Part shown: positions 1 to 10,767 of the stretch, piece after piece
Layout of the letters: each line of letters begins with the position of its first letter
Numbering within the stretch: position 1 is the first letter of the stretch
NCBI GenBank assembly: GCA_910592205.1
Contig: CAJVPJ010000198.1
Coordinates: 1-35,685 of the forward strand
DNA from: Paraglomus occultum
Lineage: Eukaryota > Glomeromycota > Glomeromycetes > Paraglomerales > Paraglomeraceae
Reading direction: 5' to 3'
Length of the DNA: 35,685 nt
Position numbers and translations under genes: made by a program
Notes under the pieces: generated by a model
The model's input: only the letters and a program-made list of their open reading frames with translations
Told to the model about the DNA's origin: nothing
Databases searched by the model: none

Positions 1-2
1 TA

Positions 3-821
3 TTAAAGACTCATACCAATTGTGGACAATGCTTTTGGCTGATTGGATTCTTTTATGCACATGGGATAGAAACAGAAGCAGATCTTGGACAAGCTGTTCA
101 ATGGTATCAACAATCAACAAAGACAGGCAATGCAATGGCACAATGTAATCTTGGTATTTACTATTACTATGGAACAGGAGTGGAAAAGAATGTTCAAAAA
201 GCAGCAGAGCTGTTTCAGAGAGCAGCTGAACAAGGACATGCTAATGCACAATTTAATCTCTGTTGTTGCTATGAGAATGGGATAGGAGTGGAAAAGAATA
301 TTCAAAAAGCAGTTGAGCTGTATCAGAAAGCAGCTGAACAGGGACATGCCATGGCACAATATAATCTTGGTCTTTGCTATGAGTATGGGAAAGGAGTGGA
401 AAAGAATATGCAAAAAGCAGTGGAGTTGTACCAGAAAGCAGCTGAACAGGGACATGCCAATGCACAACATAATCTCTGTTGTTGCTATCAGAATGGGATA
501 GGAGTGGAAAAGAATATGCAAAAAGCTGTTGAGTTGTGTCAAAGAGCAGCTGAACAAGGCTATTTTATGGCACAAAGTAAGCTTGGATTTTTTTATGAGA
601 CTGGAACAGGAGTGGAAAAGAATATTCAAAAAGCAGTTGAGCTGTATCAGAAAGCAGCTGAAAAAGGACATCCTAATGCACAATATAATCTTGGTCTTTG
701 CTATGAGTATGGGGAAGGAGTGGAAAAGAATATTCAAAAAGCAGTTGAGCTGTATCAGAAAGCAGCTGAACAAGGAGTTGCTGAAGCACAAAATCAGTTT
801 AACTTACTCAAAAATAAATAA
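3..821 (+). CDS. Sel1-repeat protein, 3' end (5'-partial)
   Basis: The frame is open from the window edge to TAA at 819-821 (272 codons), so the start lies outside the window. Seven Sel1-like repeats of about 36 residues can be read, with the pattern A-V-E-L-Y-Q-K-A-A-E-Q-G-H-x-x-A-Q-x-N-L-G-x-x-Y-x-x-G-x-G-V-E-K-N; the last is cut short and ends ..LLKNK. Sel1 repeats are paired alpha helices that act as protein-protein adaptors. In Glomeromycotina they commonly sit behind kinase, BTB or RING-like domains, so an upstream catalytic or adaptor domain is likely but not visible here. Adjacent repeats are strongly alike in DNA, which gives long antisense open frames that are not genes. The array resembles the one at 29121-30188 on the other strand, which has E-K-D-E-Q-K where this has E-K-N-I-Q-K. 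No intron is needed in the visible part. Confidence 0.85.
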   Translation, partial: LKTHTNCGQCFWLIGFFYAHGIETEADLGQAVQWYQQSTKTGNAMAQCNLGIYYYYGTGVEKNVQKAAELFQRAAEQGHANAQFNLCCCYENGIGVEKNIQKAVELYQKAAEQGHAMAQYNLGLCYEYGKGVEKNMQKAVELYQKAAEQGHANAQHNLCCCYQNGIGVEKNMQKAVELCQRAAEQGYFMAQSKLGFFYETGTGVEKNIQKAVELYQKAAEKGHPNAQYNLGLCYEYGEGVEKNIQKAVELYQKAAEQGVAEAQNQFNLLKNK

Positions 822-1409
822 TTTACCAACTGTTTGAAGCTATTAAAATGTTTAAAAACAATGTGTTTTGGTTCTATCATACCAATATTATTATTTTATT
901 TAAATTCCTTGATTTCATCAGATTGACTTACACATACAAAGGGCCATGCCTTAGCCATTTACTTGACATGTCTATTGCAAATGTTGACCTGACTCTACTC
1001 TTAATTAAATTTACATAACAACAGTATTATTATCATATCATTCTATTATATTAGAACCTTATTTATATCTATGACATGTATGGTTATCAAAACAACAAAG
1101 AAGTCCTTCTGTTTCATTTAGCAAGAGCTATGAGCACCTATCTCCTCTTTAATATTAACTTACTTGCTTGCCAAATCTGTCAGGGAAGATAAGCTGACAA
1201 GCACACCTTTAAATTTATGGTAAAAAATTTGTTTACCATTACCATATTAATCTGCTCATCATGTAGCAGATATCATCAACAACATACTAATACTTTTTTG
1301 CATTGCATTAACTTGTCCAAGATTGCATGTACATCATGGTAGAACACAAACTAGTACTCTTGAGTAGATGGCTCTTGTGTGATTCTGAGCATCCAAATAT
1401 TCTCTGGTG
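822..1409. other. Intergenic, 3' flank
   Basis: AT-rich sequence between the Sel1 gene and the convergent WTSNN gene. I see no supported coding frame, RNA gene or repeat. Confidence 0.5.
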
Positions 1410-1745
1410 TTAATATTTCGGGTATTCCTTACTTAGCTGTTTGAGCAAATAAAATACAGTCGTCACAAAATGTTCAATCAACGCGTGATACACAGTACGA
1501 TACATATAAAATAATTTACCTGATGAAAATCAAATAAATTGATCGTTTTGTTTGTTGACCATTTTTTTGAATGCTACATGTGTCAATTCATTTGTCAGTT
1601 CTAACAATTCTGCTGCATGTGTGCATCCATGACATGATGATGTCCCCTCTTGTACGTTGTTAATAGACAATATTCAATCCATTGTATATATGCATCATGT
1701 TTGTTCTTTGTATTCTTCCACAACTCCATGATAAATGAATCCAAG
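1410..1745 (-). pseudogene. Frame-shifted 3' continuation of the WTSNN gene
   Basis: On the minus strand the protein-like signal continues past the nominal stop but changes frame. About 1745-1663 reads LDSFIMELWKNTKNK and AYIQWIEYCLLT. About 1660-1560 reads NVQEGTSSCHGCTHAAELL followed by LTNELTHVAF. After a run of seven A (minus strand) a third frame leads to a CAG|GTAAAT donor near 1520; an acceptor near 1430 then gives LSKEYPKY and a stop at 1410-1412. The first two breaks each equal one missing base. Either the gene has decayed or the assembly has indels. Confidence 0.5.
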
Positions 1746-2521
1746 ATTTGTCACCCGTAGTCCAGTCAAGAGGTCGTGGTGTTTTACATTCAAAACAGAA
1801 TGCATTTATATGATGTTTATATGCAGCTGCACATTTGAGACATAATCCAATCTCATTTCGTTCTTTTATGAGACAATACTTTCGTTGTCCCCAACGTTTA
1901 TCATATGTAAATCCGATGGTAACCCAATCATCCGTGGTAAGAATGTCTGGATGCTTATCACATAACTATACATAATAATAGGTCAATAATTATGTATACT
2001 ATTCAATAAACATGACGCATACGTAAATAGTTTACCTCGGCATAATATAAATTATGTATCTTATCTGTTATCTCTAGTGGAATCAATTTAACCTCACCAT
2101 AAATAGGTAGACCATACAAGTATTCATACCTCCCACGAACTTCAATACAATCAAATGGAATCCATTCCAAATAGACATCGTTTGGTGATTTTGTTTGTAA
2201 TTGAGACTTTTTAATAAACTCATCGAGCTGCTTATTATTGCTGGTCCATCCATCGTATAATTCTTTATGACCGCAAATGCACCATACGGGATTACATCGG
2301 AGTATTCCACATGTGGAGCAGAAACCGTATCGAGAATAACAGTCACAAAAAAGTTTATCAGCAACCATGTAATAATTATTGTAATTAGACTTGGTAAATC
2401 CGTGTATTAGCCCGTTGCGTCTCTTGAGCCACGTTTTGTATCTTCTAAAGTTATCGTCATCATCATCGTACTTGCGTGTTTGAAATGAGTATATTCTCAC
2501 AAACTCGGTGTTGGTGTACAT
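1660..2521 (-). CDS. Cys-rich 'WTSNN' family protein of Glomeromycotina, 2 exons, 3' part frame-broken
   Basis: Model: complement(2036..2521) joined to complement(1660..1965), with a 70-bp GT-AG intron (donor GAG|GTAAAC, acceptor TATAG|TTA); 263 residues. The N-terminal half has paired cysteines (F-C-D-C, C-S-T-C, C-N-P-V-W-C-I-C), then DGWTSNNKQLDEFIKKSQL and YLEWIPFDCI. That block normally precedes the kinase domain in the expanded kinase families of arbuscular mycorrhizal fungi; here no kinase motifs follow. Exon 2 has a second Cys set (C-L-K-C, C-F-E-C) and a second 'DWTTGDK' block. Just after DWTTGDK the family-like continuation (LDSFIMELW.. AYIQWIEYCLL) lies in another frame, so the stop at 1660 is probably a product of an indel. 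A Cys-rich open frame further upstream (to about 2672, ..GGGIEERASYCYYLEV) may be an earlier exon. Function unknown; zinc-ribbon-like folding is inferred from cysteine spacing. Confidence 0.6.
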
Positions 2522-4640
2522 TCTTCGCTACTTCCAAGTAATAGCAATATGATGCCCTTTCCTCAATACCGCCCCCGAGCTGGCTCGCGAAGAGCGTAAT
2601 AAATGTTGTCAATTTGACTTGACTCGATGTTGGTAATTTTCGAGGGAGAAATTCATTCAAGTGCATAGTCACTAGTTGCGATCAAATTGTCAATTACTGG
2701 GTGTTGGATGTCTTCGATTAACGACATGATTTTGGAACAAAAATGAGGTTGTATGACTGTAAAAGAACTTTTAGCAAAATATTTGCACTCATTGCGCTCT
2801 GTCAAACATCCCCCAGTTACGTCTTCCCCTGTGTGCGAGGTGACACCAATAAAGCGATCTCTCTCCGTAAAAGAAGTTACTAATTTCCCCTACTCTGTTT
2901 ATGCCGCAGTTTATCCCACAATTCTCAAATTTATACTCATTTATTCCCTCCCCTAAATAATCAATCAAATCAGGCGCCTTACAAGTAGAGCAAGTATTTC
3001 TGTAAGGCGGAAGGAAAACACGTGTGCCAACCATGAGCAAGACACAGAAAGTGATACAAGACGGTATGTACAACATGATTAATTAGGCAATAGAAAGAAA
3101 AAGTCAAAAATGCCAGACATTATTAATAACCAATAAATTGCACGATATTATCTGTTGAATGCTACATCTCAGTTATATCCTACTCAGAATAATCTTAGTA
3201 TTAGATCTAAGTGGTGATATAAACGAGGTATTACTGTGTATCAATTTGGCAAACGTTGTTTCTTATCAACGTATATTGTGTTGTACGTAAAAATGGGTCG
3301 TCGTATCTTCCGTGATAAACGTAACAATGGACTTGGTTAGAAAATACGAGGTTAGTCTTGTTTTCAATAAAAATAGGTATGGGTTTAATTCCGACAACGT
3401 GCTAATTCAGAAAATTTATCTTATGTTAACAGCAAAATTCTTCAACCGTCTCGCGCATTTAAATATATGACTTTTACATTCTCTATTAAGAATTTTCGTC
3501 TCGCCTTTGGAGATGTTTATAGGCAGACAACCAAGTTTATGAATCAACCTCTATCATGAAAAATATTAATTAGCATTAGTCTCTTTTAGCAACCGTTGAA
3601 AAAACAAAACAATCTATAATTATAACAATTGGTAATTGTCAACTTGTAGCATAGCCACTCGTCAGATTGAGTACTTATAACAAGCAAGCTTTCGTATATA
3701 ATTACCTCAAATAAGTACCAACCCTTCTCTTTTGCGTTTATATTCGAGGGAAGATAATTGGTCTGGTCCATTCGTAATAATTGTAGGTTTTCTCGGATAA
3801 GCATGCAAAGAAAAACAACTAGTTGACAATTAATGACGCAAGTGGTTAGTTGCTCAAGTTTAAGATTAAAGTTTAGTCTCATTTTTAATCTCTGTTTCTG
3901 TCGAAATTTAATTCAGTATGTAGCACGTAATAAAGACCAATGACAATTGTCACAACGGCAATAGATATTATTATTATTGCGGGTCCGGTTCATTCACCGA
4001 CAACGCCCAGGTACAAAATTTACCAAAAAAGGGTAATGTTGGAGAAATTTTGTCGGTCAGTCGATGAAATGATTGTCGGTGAAATGTTACATTGCTTGTC
4101 CTGAGTAGGTACCTGTTTTCAAAATCCTCGCATAGCGACTGCGTCAACTGATATTTCAATTCTGCTTCTTCATTGCTTTATTCAAACAACTCATTGTAAG
4201 GGGCTTTGTTTAGTGCGTTTTGAGCTTGGTCAAATTTGGTTGGATCTTCCGCAGCCTAATATTGACGGTAACCATTGTCCAAGGCTATTTATGGGTAAAA
4301 GCAACGGATATTTAATATTACAGCGTTTCATCATTCGATTGTACCACATCATTAACAGCTTATTTTAGTTGGCACCTAAATATATCACGTGAGTTTAATC
4401 AAGTTGACAACCGCACGAAAAAAGTTCGTCTAACCCGAGCAAAATCAGTCCTTGATACAAATTTCTAATCCATTCATTATCGTTTACCAATGTTTGCGGC
4501 TTTATGCATATGCATAATTACCGTTTAGATTGACAAAACGATCGTAATTTATAACGACGCACCAGTTTATCCATATATTCTTCAACTCTTTTTCCGCTTG
4601 CATCTCGCTTTCCAGCCAGCTCAAGCCAACCTCCGCTCCT
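2522..4640. other. Intergenic with one weak small ORF
   Basis: Upstream of the WTSNN gene and of the MAPKKK. It holds one possible small secreted-protein frame (see 2789-3076). A short inverted pair, CACCGACAA near 3995 and TTGTCGGTG near 4073, flanks about 70 bp and could be a tiny mobile remnant. I see no tRNA or other gene. Confidence 0.4.
2789..3076 (-). CDS. Possible small Cys-rich secreted protein
   Basis: An uninterrupted 95-codon frame starting at ATG 3074-3076. The N-terminus is hydrophobic (MLYIPSCITFCVLLMVGTRV) and could be a signal peptide, followed by C-S-T-C-K and C-G-I-N-C-G. Small Cys-bearing secreted proteins are common in mycorrhizal fungi, but nothing here matches a family I recognise. 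An overlapping plus-strand frame of similar length exists at 2753-2956, so chance is a real alternative. Confidence 0.2.
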   Translation of the reverse strand: MLYIPSCITFCVLLMVGTRVFLPPYRNTCSTCKAPDLIDYLGEGINEYKFENCGINCGINRVGEISNFFYGERSLYWCHLAHRGRRNWGMFDRAQ

Positions 4641-4690
4641 CTTTTCCCCCTCCCTCCTTCCTCTTCTCCTCCCCACCCCACACCTCCATT
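4600..4690 (+). promoter_or_regulatory. Pyrimidine-rich leader of the MAPKKK gene
   Basis: An almost pure C/T tract on the coding strand (about 4635-4688) immediately upstream of the first MAPKKK coding exon. Such CT tracts are frequent near transcription starts of fungal genes; they can also be the polypyrimidine tract of an acceptor (TTTAG at about 4730) for an upstream exon. Role inferred only from position and composition. Confidence 0.3.
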
Positions 4691-4818
4691 TGAAATCTTA
4701 CACCACGCCACCAACAACAACTTTAGCAGCATTGATTTCATGCGGAGTGTCCGACGGAGTGTATCGAATCCCGGAACGCAATTCTTCCCTCGCTAATCTT
4801 CGAAACGAAGACGAACCA

Positions 4819-7800
4819 ATGGTTCAGATTGCATTGACTCCAATTGAAAGCCTTCCACCATCCCCTACTGTCGATAAGCACATTACGTTCGAAGCTGTGA
4901 GACTATGGAAAGGGGAACAGGTCTCGCGTTGGTTACAAGAGAATAACTTTAAAGAATATGAGGCTGTGTTTGCTGGTTAGTTTTTCTGCATTGTTTTAAT
5001 GGGCGTGCGTGGAAATTGAGGGAGAGAGAACGGGGTATCTTATTTGTTAGATCAAGAATGTTTGGGGTATGAAGGCGTTCAATTCGGGAATGGAGTAGGC
5101 GATGGGATTTGAAAAGCAGAAGAGCGTAGCTATTGTGGCTTTTCATTCATGAATAGTCATTTATTACATTGGATTACACATTCTTGTTTTCTAAATACTC
5201 AATTTTCCACGTATCTTGATGACTAGAAAACGACATCACTGGTGACGTATTACTTGAGTTGGACCACCAGCTTTTAAAGGAACTCCAGATAGCATCCATT
5301 AGAGACAGGATCAAATTATTAGCGGCTATTCGTAATTTACTGAGAAGCTGTTCATTCAATTGCAGATTTAAGGCAAGCATGACCTGCAATCGTATATTTA
5401 TAACATTTCGTTGCATTCACTAAAGCTCTGTACACTATATTGCGATCACAAGTTTTATCAAGATTTTCCACGATCCCCAGACTATGAATTTAAAATGCCG
5501 AATACTCCCAATAGGCCATCTTCTCTATCGTCTCGTTCAGCTGCTAGTTCACCGCCGGGATCAGCGCGTCAACCACTTTCTCCACGATCGCCTCTGAGCA
5601 CAAAGGTACGATTTATATCAACTTGCAGTTTTGCGAGCAATATTGGATATGATTTTTATATGCATTTGTTCTATCATTATCAGCGATCGTCCAATGAGTT
5701 GACACCTTATGAAATGAAACAGGTAATTGTCTTTGTCTGTCCAGTTCAATAATTGTACTGTATCTAATTTATATTCATTTGGTAATTTTTAGCGATTTAT
5801 CAAAGTCATTAGCGAAAATCAGACAAAAACAATAGATCTCAACGGCGTCACGGATGCAAAAGCTATATTAGCAAAGATATTGACTAAATTCAATATCAAT
5901 GATGAAGCGGAAAAATATTCATTATTTACTACGGTCAGCGACACGAGCGCAGGTCCGAAGACAGTTTTATTCACATATTGACCAGCAAAATGTTCCATAT
6001 GCTAATTATCTATACAATATGACACTTTTCTCAATTTACATAATAGCACGCAGTCTGACCGATGATGAAATAGAAGAAATATGCAGAGACTCGGCAAGGC
6101 CAGAACGTGACTGTCTGGTTCTACGAAAGAAACACATGCCAATACGCCACGAAGATCATAAAGAGCAATTAAAGAAAAAGAAACTAGAACATTTCTTTGG
6201 CGTAAAAGCAGAAGAGTTCGAAGGTCCAATTCCCAGCATCGCTGTAAAGCTCAAGAAATTCTTTGGACAGAGACCACCCTCAGAACTCATTTCGAACAAT
6301 TTACCCGAGTACTTTCCTGGACACGACAGTGAAGCATTACAAAAGAGTGCGAGATATTCGACCATAAGAGCATCCAGAATATCAAGGCGATCTACGAGTA
6401 GAAGTTCTAGAGCATATGATAGATCATCCATGCTGTCTACCATATCATCCTTCACGTTTGTTCCAACCGACGGTGAAGATACTATTGGCACTATGGCTGA
6501 GATATCCGATTTCAAGTCTATCGAACAACCAGAGACTGACAGTTCTACGCTTATGGATGACGATATTGAATACTGGAATTCTGATGAGGAAGGAGCGGCA
6601 GGTACGAAAAAGAGAGCTAGTTTATTTATCTGCAGTCACTGCATATTTGGTCACGGGTTATAGAGTAAATTATCTAGCCGGAACGTGTTAATAGTCTTTT
6701 TACGTAGATAAGCCGCTCATGCTCAAAGCTTTGCTGCGCAAAAAATCACATGTGAATATCTCACTTACTGACGTCACCTCATATATTTACAGAACCATCC
6801 GCACCTACGTTTAGATGGATGAAAGGAGCGCTCATTGGCAGCGGTTCGTTTGGTAGTGTGTATCTTGGTCTTAATTCAGTTACTGGGGAGCTGATGGCTG
6901 TCAAGCAAGTTGAACTTCCGACCGGACAATCTGACAAGGAGGACAGAAAACAATCTATGGTAAGAGATTGTTGTTGTTTATAAGAATAACAGCACAATAC
7001 ATTTAGATTAACTAATTATATGACGTCTCAGTTGGATGCATTACAAAGAGAAATTTCTTTCCTGAAAGAACTTCAACACGAAAATATTGTTCAATATCTC
7101 GGTAAGGGATTTTCCCGTCTTACGTTTATGCATGTAATAACTCTTGGATACAAAAATTTATGAAACAGGCATGCGGAATGTTTGTTACCAACAGCCCGAT
7201 TTAATAGACGTCAATTTTACTTATTATAATTTTTGTTTTATAGGATTTCAATACGACCAAAACTGCCTCAATATCTTTTTAGAATATGTACCCGGAGGAT
7301 CACTTTCGACGACAATAAGAAATTATGGACCGTTGGAAGAACCCCTTGCCAGAATCTTTGTGAAGCAAATTTTGCAAGGATTGGATTATCTTCATCAGCG
7401 CGATATCATTCACAGAGACATCAAAGCTGCTAACATACTCGGTAAGTATTAACAGCCCGCAAGTCGAACTATAAAGATTTCAGCTACTAAATTTAAGTCT
7501 CAATTTAGTGGATAACAAAGGAGTAACCAAAATTTCAGACTTTGGTATTTCCAAGAAAATGGAGGAAGGTGAGTAACTTGCATTCCTGTATATTGTCCGT
7601 TTATTCGCTACTTTGTCGCGACTATAACTTGGCTACTCTACAATCTCATGCAGAAATCATGAGCGCAACAACGGCACATCGTCCATCTCTTCAAGGCTCT
7701 GTTTACTGGATGGCACCAGAAGTAGTTAAACAAACGACTTACACGACGAAAGCAGATATATGGTCACTTGGGTGCTTGATAGTTGAAATGTTTACTGGTG

Positions 7801-8096
7801 AACATCCATTCCCTACCTTGCATCACGTGCAAGCAATGTTCAAGGTATGCGTTATGATTCATAATATTATGGCTGGTCCGTTCTCTCTCCGACCTTGGTT
7901 TCTTATTCCGGGTCTTTTTTGTTAGATTGGATCTTCGTGTGCGCCTGAAATACCAGAGGATATTACAAATGATGCCAAAGACTTTTTAAGAAAGACGTTC
8001 GACCCCGACCACACGAAACGACCATCAGCAAGTGAATTACGGAATCATCCATTTGTGACATCAAACGTAAAGGGATCTCCGCAACCATCTCCGTAA
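4819..8096 (+). CDS. STE11: MAP kinase kinase kinase, Ste11/Byr2 type (SAM, Ras-binding, kinase)
   Basis: Exons: 4819-4975, 5227-5391, 5463-5605, 5684-5722, 5793-5952, 6047-6601, 6793-6959, 7032-7101, 7244-7441, 7509-7568, 7654-7844, 7926-8096; all phases agree, giving about 691 residues. A SAM domain (about 25-95) is followed by a Ser/Pro linker, a Ras-binding domain (about 169-250), the [18 protein letters not shown] autoregulatory segment typical of Ste11/Byr2 (near 293), then the kinase (about 412-685). Kinase motifs are complete: [17 protein letters not shown] lysine, [11 protein letters not shown] glutamate, [23 protein letters not shown]. Family role: phosphorylates the Ste7/Byr1 MAPKK in pheromone, filamentation and stress cascades, recruited through the SAM and Ras domains. 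The coding-like frame runs upstream of ATG 4819 without another ATG, so a further 5' exon is possible. The exon 2 donor could instead be at 5332, which shortens the protein by 20 residues. The catalytic loop has KAAN rather than the usual KGAN. Confidence 0.9.
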
Positions 8097-8855
8097 GCTT
8101 CGACCAATGAGTAACTTTTTCTGTATAATTAACACATAGAAGTCAATTTACTGTGCATAAATCATATTATTTCGACACATTTATAATTTATATATTATGT
8201 ACTTTACTTAATATTAAAACGGCTAATCATAACATCATATCATTTAGCACTATAAAGAGCGGCATTAATTAGGAGCGATACTGTTCATATTCAACTGCTG
8301 TCTGAATTTACACGATTAATGGGAAATTGGGGGAAAGTTTTTATTTTTTTTCTTTTTGGTTTCCAATTTAATACGCAATGTAAAATTGAGAATATCTTTG
8401 GATCAGGAAGTATATTAATATCCCGAAATTTTGCTTTTTTCAAATAATAAGACACTATTAATCTAGTCAATTTCTCTCTCAGATGCAAGTTCCCATTTTG
8501 AAAATAAATTCTCACGGCAAGCTAAATCATAGCAGCCGCGTTTTCACGTGTTACAAATAAAGTTGCCGTGGCGTGGGTATCCTTGCACTTTGACAGCTGT
8601 CAGTTTTATAAACTTGATTCTCAGCGAAACTGGCGTTTATGGATATGGCAAACTCGCCATCCCGAAACGAATTGATGAGAATCGTCACATTAGTAGTTTT
8701 CCTTCGTTGATCATGTATGGGTACGCACGTTCTCGACATTATGATATCAATTTGTACGATTTCGCAATTGTGCTTGTAATGGAAGAACTAACTCTCTTAT
8801 GTTATCGAGTATTAGCAATATTCCCATGTGATAATAATATCCTAGCTGGTATATC
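8097..8855. other. Convergent intergenic region between MAPKKK and acetyltransferase
   Basis: Holds the 3' flanks of two convergent genes. A plus-strand open frame at 8548-8859 starts with GTG, has no recognisable motif and overlaps the acetyltransferase stop; I do not call it. Confidence 0.5.
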
Positions 8856-9760
8856 CTAATTTTTAATTTGATCCGGATTTTCTACATACTTGATAAATTT
8901 AGCAGGATTACCTGCTACCACAGTATATGGCTTGACATTCTTTGTGACGACAGATCCAGCACCAACAGTTGCCTACAACAAGTATAATCAATTACTGCGC
9001 GCATTCAGCGAACTGTCAATCATTATTGAAATGATAATTTGCAATGTACCCCATCTCCAATCGTAATTCCCGGAAGGATAATTGCACCACCTCCAATCCA
9101 CACATCATTACCAATCTATCAAAACTATTTTCGTCAGTCGTGTGCGTGTCGTTAAGAGGAACAAAAGGGGTTGTGGGGCATCTGAATTTTCCAAGTCTAC
9201 CGAGTTGGGCAGTGATTGCTCCTACCTTGATTGGATATGCCGATCCAAAGTCCGCCCTTAATCTATCAGCAGGGTTAAGAGAATGTGTTGCTGCATACAA
9301 TGAAACGTTTGGTGCAATTCGTACCCTATCTCCAATCTCGACCACGTTACAGTCAAGAATAGTCTGACCAAAATTGGCATAAAAGTTATCTCCAATACGT
9401 ATATTATACCCCTATATATATATATATACATATATATATATACCAATGTTAACATTATTTTTCAACATCATCAGAAAATGTTCTATATAAAAATATGGAC
9501 AGACAGACATAATCACAATAAAATGGTGGCATAATTTCAAAGGCTTTTCCGATTGAACCGAATAGCTCTCTTATAATCGTCTCTCTTTCGCTAATGTAAT
9601 CATCTCTGCTCGGATCATTGTTATTAAACTTATACATCAGTACACGAGCTCGTCTACGATCGGCTATGAGTTCTGGAGTATTGGCATCGTATGGTAAGCC
9701 CGCTAAAGCCTTTTCTTTCTCGGTAAGATTGGCGGGATCTATATCTTTTGGTATAGACAT
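8856..9760 (-). CDS. Maltose O-acetyltransferase-like hexapeptide-repeat acyltransferase
   Basis: Exons on the minus strand: 9509-9760, 9226-9411, 9050-9115, 8856-8972; every junction is in phase and the protein is 206 residues, the usual size for the Maa/NodL/Lac-type family. The N-terminus (about 12-65: EKALAGLPYDANTPELI, RRRARVLMYKFN) is the maltose acetyltransferase cap domain. Residues about 85-195 form the left-handed beta-helix of hexapeptide repeats (IRIGDNF, VEIGDRVRIAPNV, IGNDVWIGGGAIILPGITIG, VTVGAGSVVTKNV, VVAGNPAKFI). The likely catalytic His is H127 in AATHSLNP. Family role: transfers acetyl from acetyl-CoA to a sugar hydroxyl, acting as a cytosolic trimer; the true acceptor cannot be told from sequence. 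Intron 1 (donor TAT|GTCTGT) carries an (AT)n microsatellite. The ATG at 9758-9760 is the only in-frame start before the foldback repeat that begins about 40 bp upstream. Confidence 0.9.
9412..9444. repeat. (AT)n microsatellite in acetyltransferase intron 1
   Basis: Alternating TA run, interrupted once by a C, next to the intron acceptor on the minus strand. Prone to length variation; it leaves the ATAG acceptor intact. Confidence 0.85.
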
Positions 9761-9802
9761 GGTCTTACTACAAGTAGGTTAGAAGGAGAAAGACGGAGAA
9801 CT

Positions 9803-10767
9803 AACCCCAGCAAAATTGTCTCAATTAACCAATGAGCGGCTTAAAAATTTCGTGTAATGTGCAGATCGTTTGTCTTCCTAATTAGATTATTTTGCTGATA
9901 ATTTCTAAGCAGGGATTTACATCCTCTCACGGTTGAATTATCGATAGCAATAATCGACTTGGCACCTCCCGTTATTGCTAATGCCAACTATAGTTGTTAT
10001 TGATTAATATGATTATAATTACTACTAATGAATAAATTTCCATAACATTACTATTAATAGAATTAAACTTTAAACAACGAAATATCATTGCATTGTTATG
10101 TTATCGTTGTACTATCTCGCTTACAATTAGTTTTGTTACACTGAACATGAACAGAGAAGTCTCAATATGAAGAAGATATCTTAACTGAAGATATCTTTGT
10201 TACGAACAGACAACATAGTCGATGTACTTATACTTTACAGACCTTCTTTTGTTCGATACTATTGTTGAAATGTACATAATTGAAGTAAACGCATTATAAA
10301 CGTTAAACAAAAAACATCGCTCTAAAGCGCTTGTTGTAATAAACTTTTTGCTTGTATTTTGCTATCGTTGTTACTTTGGTTTTTTTTTTCGTTGTCGTTC
10401 GTTGTTATTTCTTAATTGCTTTAGTGGTCGTTCTTATCATACGAGCTTTGGTGGAATTTGCTTTCATCGTACAAGTGATTGCAATAGTAATATTATTAGT
10501 GGTAGGACTAGAAATTACAGTAATTTATTCATGAGTAGTAATTATAATCATATTAATCAATAACAACTATAGTTAGCATTAGCAATAACGGGAGGTGCTA
10601 AGTCGATTATTGCTATCGATAATTCAACCGTGAGAGGATGTAAATCCCTGCTTAGAATTTATCAGCAGAATAATCTAATTAGGAAGTTCAAAATAAACAC
10701 CTTTCCAGAGAGGAAATCTGTACACTCCACAAACTCATTGGTTAATTGAGAAAATTTTGCCGAGGCT
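9803..10767. repeat. Large inverted repeat (foldback element or inverted duplication)
   Basis: Inner arms 9874-10038 and 10522-10686 are each 165 bp and are reverse complements of one another with about five mismatches by my count (about 97 percent). The loop is 483 bp and has no convincing gene. An outer pair, 9811-9836 and 10734-10759 (26 bp, one mismatch), is also inverted, with a further CCCCAGC/GCTGGGG match beyond it. Between outer and inner pairs the sequences differ (37 versus 47 bp). This could be a non-autonomous foldback/MITE-like transposon with long terminal inverted repeats, or an inverted duplication of the acetyltransferase upstream region. I could not fix a target-site duplication. 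It lies about 45 to 1000 bp upstream of the acetyltransferase start, so it may overlap its promoter. Confidence 0.85.

Noticed and set aside
114-791. Long antisense open frames opposite the Sel1 arrays (also 29127-30140)
   Set aside because: They mirror the repeat codons of the real Sel1 frames, have the same 108-bp periodicity and low-complexity Cys/Phe/Leu composition, and no start or domain of their own.
3990-4085. Short inverted pair CACCGACAA / TTGTCGGTG as a mobile-element end
   Set aside because: Only about nine to thirteen bp, with no further structure or duplication; mentioned but not called.
8548-8859. 103-codon plus-strand open frame between MAPKKK and acetyltransferase
   Set aside because: It starts at GTG, has no motif, and overlaps the acetyltransferase stop.
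10348-10563. Open frames in the loop and right arm of the foldback
   Set aside because: They are rich in Phe, Ile and Val from T-rich DNA, run into the inverted arm, and show no transposase motif.
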